The notes beneath the pieces are model-generated. The model was not told the origin of the DNA, made no database searches, and saw only the letters and a list, made by a program, of their open reading frames with translations. Shown in pieces: positions 33,204 through 38,248 of a stretch of 38,248 bases of DNA (position 1 is its first letter; each line of letters opens with the position of its first letter). The stretch is from NCBI GenBank assembly GCA_031260355.1, contig JAIRJZ010000081.1, positions 1 to 38,248 of the forward strand, given 5' to 3'. Made by a program: the position numbers and the translations under genes. Origin of the DNA: Burkholderiales bacterium (GTDB lineage Bacteria > Pseudomonadota > Gammaproteobacteria > Burkholderiales > Casimicrobiaceae).

Positions 33204-34994
33204 TCAGCAGCCTGCTCCCTGATCTCTGCCGCGCGGCACTGCCGCCAGCAACTGCCGGGTATAAACGTTTTGCGGATTTTGATAAAGCGAATCGACATCC
33301 CCGATTTCGACGATGTCGCCGTCGCGCATCACCATCACCGTGTCGCACAGATAGCGAACCACCGCCAGATCGTGTGAGATGAACAGGTACGACACGCCGA
33401 GTTCTTGTTGCAGGTCTTTGAGCAAATTCAGAATTTGCGCTTGCACCGACACGTCGAGCGCGGAAACCGGCTCGTCGCAAATCAACAGTTCCGGTTCGAC
33501 GGTCAACGCCCGCGCCAGCGCAATTCGCTGCCGCTGACCGCCGGAAAACTCATGCGGATATCTGTCGAATGCCTCATGATCCAGCCCGACGCGACGCAAC
33601 CAGTCAAACGTCAACTCCGTCGCGGCCTTCCGGTCGGCGGCGATCCGGTGCAGCAAAATCGGTTCGAGCAAACTCTGCCCGACGGTGAAACGCGGATTCA
33701 GCGAAGCGTACGGATTCTGAAACACGATCTGCATCCGCCGCCGGTAAGGCATGAATGCTTCTTTCGACAACGCCGAAATATCATTTCCGTCAAAACGCAC
33801 CGTCCCGCCCGTCGCCTGATGCAACCGCAGCAGCGTCAATCCCAGCGTCGTTTTGCCGCTGCCGGATTCGCCGACGATTCCCAATGTTTCACCGCGTCGC
33901 AAAGTGAACGAGGCGTTTTTCACCGCCGGAATTTCGTGACGCCGCCACAAGTTTTCTCGCTTGTAAAAGCTTTTCTTGAGGCCGCTGACTTCAAGCAAAA
34001 GCGGCGCTTTACTCCCCTCTCCCCTTGTGGGAGCGGGGTTGGGGGAGAGGGGTTGGATTGAAACCCCATCCCCATCCCCATCCCCATCCCAACCCTCCCC
34101 GTGAAGGGGAGGGCATTCGGTCTCTGTCATGAAATTTTCAATGGTCGGCAAGCGCGACGGCACGTCGTCCGTGCGCGGGCGGCATTGCAGCAGCGCTTGT
34201 GTATAACGATCACGCGGCGACGAAAAAATCTGTTCTGCGTCCCCGGCTTCCCGGATTTCACCGTGCCGCATCACGACGATGCGGTCGGCCACTTCGCCGA
34301 CCAGCGCCAGATCGTGTGAAATAAACAGAACCGACATCCGGTGTCGCGCCTTGAGCGTTTTCAGCAGTTCGACGATTTGTTTTTGCACGGTCACGTCGAG
34401 CGCCGTCGTCGGCTCATCGGCGATCAACAGGCGTGGCGTACACGCCAGCGCCATCGCAATCATCGCCCGCTGTTGCTGCCCGCCGGAGAGCTGGCTGGGA
34501 TAACGCACCAACGCCCGCCGCGGTTCCGGCAAACCGACTTCGTCGAGCAATTCGACGCATCGCGCCTGTGCCGCCGATGCCGACATTCCTTTGTGCAAGC
34601 GCAGCACTTCGGCGATTTGATAACCGACGGTGAACACCGGATTGAGCGATGTCATCGGTTCCTGAAAAATCATCGCCATCTCGGTGCCGCGCAAGCGCCG
34701 TCGCGCTTCGTCGCTGCATTGCAAAAGATCGCGTCCCCGATACACGACCCGGCTGACCTCGGCAACCTCGGCAACGTATTTCGGTAAAAGCCCCATGATC
34801 GCCAGTGCCGTCACGCTCTTCCCGGAACCGGACTCGCCGACCAACGCCACCGTTTCGTTTTCATTGATCGTGAACGTTACCTCGCGCACCGCCACAAACG
34901 GTGGTTGCCGACGACGGCGAAACGCTACCGACAAACGCTCAACGGAAAACAGCGCAGGAGAAGCTGTCGGCACCGGAGTATTGGGTGCATTCAT
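33204..34994 (-). CDS. Fused double ATPase of a peptide ABC transporter, YejF/OppDF type (596 aa)
   Basis: Two complete ABC domains energise peptide uptake. The first has Walker [13 protein letters not shown] and signature [12 protein letters not shown]. The second has [12 protein letters not shown] and [12 protein letters not shown]. Each has Walker B with DEP. Both show the C-terminal extension typical of OppD/OppF-like subunits. The linker, residues about 294-328, is low-complexity, with a GDGDGDG run flanked by Pro/Gly-rich peptide. It is encoded by a palindromic repeat block. ATG 34994 overlaps the permease stop (ATGA). The longer frame upstream runs through the permease gene. Confidence 0.93.
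   Translation of the reverse strand: MNAPNTPVPTASPALFSVERLSVAFRRRRQPPFVAVREVTFTINENETVALVGESGSGKSVTALAIMGLLPKYVAEVAEVSRVVYRGRDLLQCSDEARRRLRGTEMAMIFQEPMTSLNPVFTVGYQIAEVLRLHKGMSASAAQARCVELLDEVGLPEPRRALVRYPSQLSGGQQQRAMIAMALACTPRLLIADEPTTALDVTVQKQIVELLKTLKARHRMSVLFISHDLALVGEVADRIVVMRHGEIREAGDAEQIFSSPRDRYTQALLQCRPRTDDVPSRLPTIENFMTETECPPLHGEGWDGDGDGDGVSIQPLSPNPAPTRGEGSKAPLLLEVSGLKKSFYKRENLWRRHEIPAVKNASFTLRRGETLGIVGESGSGKTTLGLTLLRLHQATGGTVRFDGNDISALSKEAFMPYRRRMQIVFQNPYASLNPRFTVGQSLLEPILLHRIAADRKAATELTFDWLRRVGLDHEAFDRYPHEFSGGQRQRIALARALTVEPELLICDEPVSALDVSVQAQILNLLKDLQQELGVSYLFISHDLAVVRYLCDTVMVMRDGDIVEIGDVDSLYQNPQNVYTRQLLAAVPRGRDQGAGC
34012..34113. repeat. Palindromic repeat block plus (CCCCAT)4 inside the ATPase gene
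   Basis: From the left: an imperfect CCCCTCTCCCC to GGGGAGAGGGG palindrome (34014-34052), four tandem CCCCAT units (34064-34087), and CCCTCCCC-GTGAA-GGGGAGGG (34093-34113). The same palindromes occur in intergenic sequence elsewhere in the window. Here they are translated in frame as the linker between the two ATPase domains. Confidence 0.8.
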
Positions 34995-36175
34995 GATGCC
35001 TCCCGGATTTTCGGATCCAGCGCATCGCGCATCGCATCGGTCAACAGGCTGAACGCGGTGACAAACAACGCCATCGCGCCGCCTGCCGCCGCCAGTTCCC
35101 ACCATCTTCCGAGGATCAACTCCTGATAAGCATCGTTCAACATCGAGCCCCACGACACTTCATCGACCGCCACCCCGAAACCGAGAAACGACAGGATGAC
35201 TTCCGCCTTGATGAAACCGACCGCCAGAAGCGATACCTTGACCAGCGCCACATGCGACACATTGGGCAAAATGTGATAAAAAAGAATCCGGCGATCCGGC
35301 ACGCCGAACGCGTGCGCCGCCTGCACATACTCTCGCCCTCGATGCTTGATGTACTCGGCGCGAATCAAACGGAAAACGCCGGTCCAGCCGGTCAATCCCA
35401 GAATCAGAATGACCGTCATCACGCCGCGCTGTTGCAACACCGCCGCCACCGCCAGAATCAGCAACAAATAGGGAATGGCGTTGAACACACTGTAAGCCCA
35501 GTTCAGCACATCATCGGTACGGCCGCCGTAGTAACCGGCCAGTGCGCCCAGCAACGTGCCCAACAGCGTTGCCAGCAATGCAGCGCTCAGTCCGACGGCA
35601 ATGGATATTTGCGATCCTTTGATCGTCTTGGTAAGAACATCGCGCCCCCAGCGATCTCCCCCCAACGGAAGACTCGTCCGTTTTTCTGCGCTTTTTTCTT
35701 TCACCGCAGATGGCGTCGCGCCGTCCGCGCCAAGGATACGCAGGGTTTCGGCCAACGGATCGACAACACGGCTCTCCGACAGCGCGCCGTCCGTTCTTTC
35801 CCTCTGCAACTGCATCAGCGTCTCTGCCAGCGGATCGATGACCGTCGATGGTCGCAACGCCTCCCTGTGTTGCGTGTTCTCCATCGTCTGGGCTGCTCTC
35901 TGCGCGGCATTCCCCATGGCTTCCGGCGGCGCCGCCGGCGTCAGCCATCCCCACAAATCGGGCGGCGCATCGTGAATCCCCACCTCTTCATTCCAGTGGC
36001 TCGCCACCACCCCCAGCGCCGATAAAAACACGATGACAAAGAACACGGCAACGAAGGCAAGCGATCCCACGCCGACCCGATCATCACGAAACCGCAGCCA
36101 GGCAAGCGACCAGAAACCTCTGCCGCCCCTTTCGGAAACCGTTTCCGCTTCGAAGGAATGAAGCTTCTTCGCCAT
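34991..36175 (-). CDS. Peptide ABC transporter permease, DppC/YejE type (394 aa)
   Basis: This is the second inner-membrane permease. It has an N-terminal membrane helix (about 37-58), a long periplasmic loop, then the family block LPLGGDRWGRDVLTKTIKG and five further helices with the ATPase-contact EAA-like motif (EYVQAAHAFGVPDRRILFYH). The loop is longer than usual and contains a duplicated segment, VIDPLAETL at 112-120 and VVDPLAETL at 137-145, 25 residues apart. It lies 7 bp after the other permease gene and overlaps the ATPase gene by 4 bp. Confidence 0.93.
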   Translation of the reverse strand: MAKKLHSFEAETVSERGGRGFWSLAWLRFRDDRVGVGSLAFVAVFFVIVFLSALGVVASHWNEEVGIHDAPPDLWGWLTPAAPPEAMGNAAQRAAQTMENTQHREALRPSTVIDPLAETLMQLQRERTDGALSESRVVDPLAETLRILGADGATPSAVKEKSAEKRTSLPLGGDRWGRDVLTKTIKGSQISIAVGLSAALLATLLGTLLGALAGYYGGRTDDVLNWAYSVFNAIPYLLLILAVAAVLQQRGVMTVILILGLTGWTGVFRLIRAEYIKHRGREYVQAAHAFGVPDRRILFYHILPNVSHVALVKVSLLAVGFIKAEVILSFLGFGVAVDEVSWGSMLNDAYQELILGRWWELAAAGGAMALFVTAFSLLTDAMRDALDPKIREAS

Positions 36176-36182
36176 CGTCCGC

Positions 36183-37121
36183 CTACTTGAATTCGACCCG
36201 CGGATCGACCGCTTTGTAGAGGAGATCGGCCGCCAGATTGGCGAACATCGTCGCTATCGCCACGTAAACCGTTATCGCCTTGATCACCGGAAAGTCCGAG
36301 CGTTCGACCGCCAGCAGCACTTCGCGGCCGATCCCCGGAATCGAGAAAAAACGTTCGATCAGAAACGCGCCGACCAGAAGTCCCGGCAACGCCGCCATCA
36401 CATACGTGACCACCGGAATCGAAGCATTACGCAAGACATGAACCCACAGAACACGCTTTTCCGTCAACCCCTTGGCGCGCGCCGTGCGCACATAATCCTG
36501 CTCGACTTCATCAAGCATGAAGGAACGGAAAAGCCGCAGATCGGGCGCCAGTCCGACACAAAGCCCGATCAGGATCGGCAGTGCCGCAAAGGTTGTCAGA
36601 TTCGTCCATAGCGAGTCGCTCCAGCCCTGTATCGGAAACCAGCCCAGCCGGTAAGCAAACACATACTGGAATACGATGATGTACACCAGAATCGAAATCG
36701 ACATGCCGGCTGTACAAGCCACCATCACCATCCGGTCGGTCAACGACCGGCGATACCGCGCCACGACAAGCGACAACGCTATCGCCAGCAGCGTTCCCAA
36801 TATCAGCAACGGCACCATCACGGTCAACGAAGGGCCCAAGCGCGTTTTCAGAATCTCGGAGACCGGCTCGTTGGTGCTCCAGCTTGCCCCGAAATCGACG
36901 GTGACAATTTGCTTCAGAAAAATACCGATCTGCACATAGGCCGGTTGATCAATGCCCAACTGATGGCGAATGTTGGCGATCTGCGCTTCGCTGAAAACTT
37001 TTCCCGCCAGAATGTAGGCCGGATCGCCGCCGACCCAGTTGAACAGAACGAACAGCAACAGCACGACGCCCAGCAGGGTCGGAATCATCTGCAACAATCG
37101 GCGAATGATGTATGCGGTCAT
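36183..37121 (-). CDS. Peptide ABC transporter permease, DppB/YejB type (312 aa)
   Basis: This is the first permease. The N-terminus YIIRRLLQMIPTLLGVVLLL is the typical DppB/OppB start. Six membrane helices follow, with the ATPase-contact motif DYVRTARAKGLTEKRVLWVH and the late block GIGREVLLAVERSDFP. Length is at the short end for the family. It is separated from the solute-binding protein gene by 265 bp that contain two palindromic repeats. Confidence 0.94.
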   Translation of the reverse strand: MTAYIIRRLLQMIPTLLGVVLLLFVLFNWVGGDPAYILAGKVFSEAQIANIRHQLGIDQPAYVQIGIFLKQIVTVDFGASWSTNEPVSEILKTRLGPSLTVMVPLLILGTLLAIALSLVVARYRRSLTDRMVMVACTAGMSISILVYIIVFQYVFAYRLGWFPIQGWSDSLWTNLTTFAALPILIGLCVGLAPDLRLFRSFMLDEVEQDYVRTARAKGLTEKRVLWVHVLRNASIPVVTYVMAALPGLLVGAFLIERFFSIPGIGREVLLAVERSDFPVIKAITVYVAIATMFANLAADLLYKAVDPRVEFK

Positions 37122-37204
37122 GGTTAATCTATAGAATCCATCTCAAAATTATTTGGCAGGAAAAACTGTTCGCGGGTAGCCTCGCATAAGTTCGATAACC
37201 GCTC

Positions 37205-37301
37205 CCCTCTCCCGCTTGCGGGAGAGGGTGGGCCGAAGGGGCGGGAGAGGGCGTCTCTTTTTCCCCTCTCCCCCACCCCTCTCCCACAAGTGGGAGAGGG
37301 G
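37205..37301. repeat. Two strong palindromes between solute-binding and permease genes
   Basis: CCCTCTCCCGC-TT-GCGGGAGAGGG (37205-37228) and CCCCTCTCCCAC-AA-GTGGGAGAGGGG (37276-37301), with a GCGGGAGAGGGC half copy between them. In the mRNA they would form stable hairpins after the solute-binding gene. Such hairpins in transporter operons often protect the upstream message and raise its level above that of the permeases. That role is inferred here. Confidence 0.75.
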
Positions 37302-37386
37302 AACTCTATCTTGCCGCTTTTCGGGAATAAATTCTGCTGTCTGAACATTTCGAGATAGGTTCTGGTCGGGTCACGCGGTTAACGGC

Positions 37387-38248
37387 CTATGGCAATTTCG
37401 CCGGATCGATATCGAGGTAAAACCAGGTCGCGTTCAGGATCGGATGCTTTTTATAGCCGAGTACCCATGGGCGAATCAACATATTGCGTTCGCGCGAAAC
37501 CCCCAGCGCCCAAGCGCCATCGACTTCCATCTGCCGGGTCATCTCCAGAAACAAATGGTTGCGTTCCGGCGAATCCGGCAGTTTGCGCGACGCCTCATAA
37601 AAAGCATCGAAGGTTTTCGAGTTGTAGCAACTGTTGTTGCTCTGACCGATATTCCCCCCATACAAGAGTTGCATGAAATTGTCGCCGTCCGGATAATCCG
37701 CGACCCACCCCGAACTCCACATCTGCAACTGACAGGCTTTTGCCGCCTTGATGTGATCGGCAAATTTCCCCGGCTGGAATTCGATGCGGACACCGATCGT
37801 ATCCATTGCCTTTTTCCTCAATTCGTTGAACTGCCGTTCGAGTGTCGTCGTCCCGGAGGCGTGCTTCAGCAGCAACGGCGAACCATCGGGCATCGTCCGG
37901 AAACCGTCTTTTCCTTTCTTGAAACCGAAAGCGTCGAGCAGCTTGTTGGCCAGCGCCGGATTGTAGGTGTTCAAGGGCTTGTAGCGCGGGTCATGCCCGA
38001 CCACACCGACCGGAATCGGCATCGTCGCCGGAATCGCCTGACCTTTGCGGATCACTTCGATTTCTTCTTCACGGTCGTACGCCATGATGATGGCTCGGCG
38101 CAACGCCAGTTTTTCTTTTTCAAAACCGCCGACGGTCGGATCGCGAAAATTGAAAAAGGTGTACGTCAATTCGGGATCAATGGCTCGAATCACTTTCACG
38201 TTTTGCGCGCGCCATCCCGGCTTCAATTCACTTTTCCCGTCAAAAACT
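37387..38248 (-). CDS. Peptide-binding protein of ABC transporter, SBP_bac_5 family (partial, N-terminus outside window)
   Basis: This is the C-terminal 286 residues of a periplasmic solute-binding protein. Family features are FNFRDPTVGG, ALRRAIIMAYDRE (the helix where pocket residues lie), YNPALANKLLDAFGF, and MWSSGWVADYPDGDNFMQLLYG, where Asp/Glu residues usually hold the peptide backbone. The frame stays open to the window edge, so the signal peptide and first lobe are not seen. Order and strand place it first in the transporter operon. Confidence 0.92.
   Translation of the reverse strand, partial: VFDGKSELKPGWRAQNVKVIRAIDPELTYTFFNFRDPTVGGFEKEKLALRRAIIMAYDREEEIEVIRKGQAIPATMPIPVGVVGHDPRYKPLNTYNPALANKLLDAFGFKKGKDGFRTMPDGSPLLLKHASGTTTLERQFNELRKKAMDTIGVRIEFQPGKFADHIKAAKACQLQMWSSGWVADYPDGDNFMQLLYGGNIGQSNNSCYNSKTFDAFYEASRKLPDSPERNHLFLEMTRQMEVDGAWALGVSRERNMLIRPWVLGYKKHPILNATWFYLDIDPAKLP

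Noticed and set aside
34064-34087. Tandem CCCCAT units as a CRISPR-like array
   Set aside because: The units are 6 bp with no spacers, and they lie in frame inside a coding sequence.

Overview
The window is from a Gram-negative bacterium, most likely a betaproteobacterium. The evidence is a Porin_4-type outer-membrane porin ending in Phe, MSHA-like pilus genes, a lipoprotein secretin, MntP, QueH and a four-component peptide ABC transporter. Genes are densely packed, GC is moderate to high, and ATGA start/stop overlaps are frequent. I cannot name the genus from the sequence alone.

Region 1 (1-18.5 kb): a 5'-truncated tRNA-Leu(CAG) with a strong terminator is followed by a patch of palindromic repeats. 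Then comes a 15-gene operon on the minus strand, read from 17381 down to 513. It encodes a type IV pilus-like machine whose core order (secretin, TPR protein, ATPase, platform protein, prepilins) matches the MSHA locus. Seven of its 15 genes encode prepilin-like proteins. Three are a 'class A' family of 250-290 aa. Four are a 'class B' family sharing an RLPCP block followed by EF-hand-like calcium loops. Three of the class B proteins are very large (431, 448 and 834 aa) and carry an Ala/Gly-rich hydrophobic multi-helix segment that ordinary pilins lack. The 834-aa protein also has no Glu at +5 of its pilin helix, as in GspK-type tip pseudopilins, and ends in a coiled coil and a Cys-rich tail. 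The assembly ATPase carries a near-perfect MshEN c-di-GMP-binding signature. No prepilin peptidase and no retraction ATPase is encoded here. The leader upstream of the operon holds a sigma70-like promoter, a run of 10 G at the start of a leader reading frame, and a terminator-like hairpin with a U tract. Together these could form a phase-variable attenuator.

Region 2 (18.5-26.6 kb): tRNA-Pro(GGG) and tRNA-Ser(GGA), a small membrane protein, a GT2 glycosyltransferase, the manganese exporter MntP, a MoxR-DUF58-transglutaminase operon, and an M20 amidohydrolase.

Region 3 (26.7-33.1 kb): LemA with an M48 membrane metalloprotease that has a long C-terminal extension, a porin, the queuosine enzyme QueH, an AT-rich zinc-finger/HNH-like gene that looks foreign, and a PhzF-family isomerase.

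Region 4 (33.2-38.2 kb): a peptide ABC transporter operon on the minus strand, reading solute-binding protein (cut by the window end), two permeases, and a fused double ATPase. The linker between the two ATPase domains is built from the same palindromic repeats that lie in intergenic spaces elsewhere in the window.
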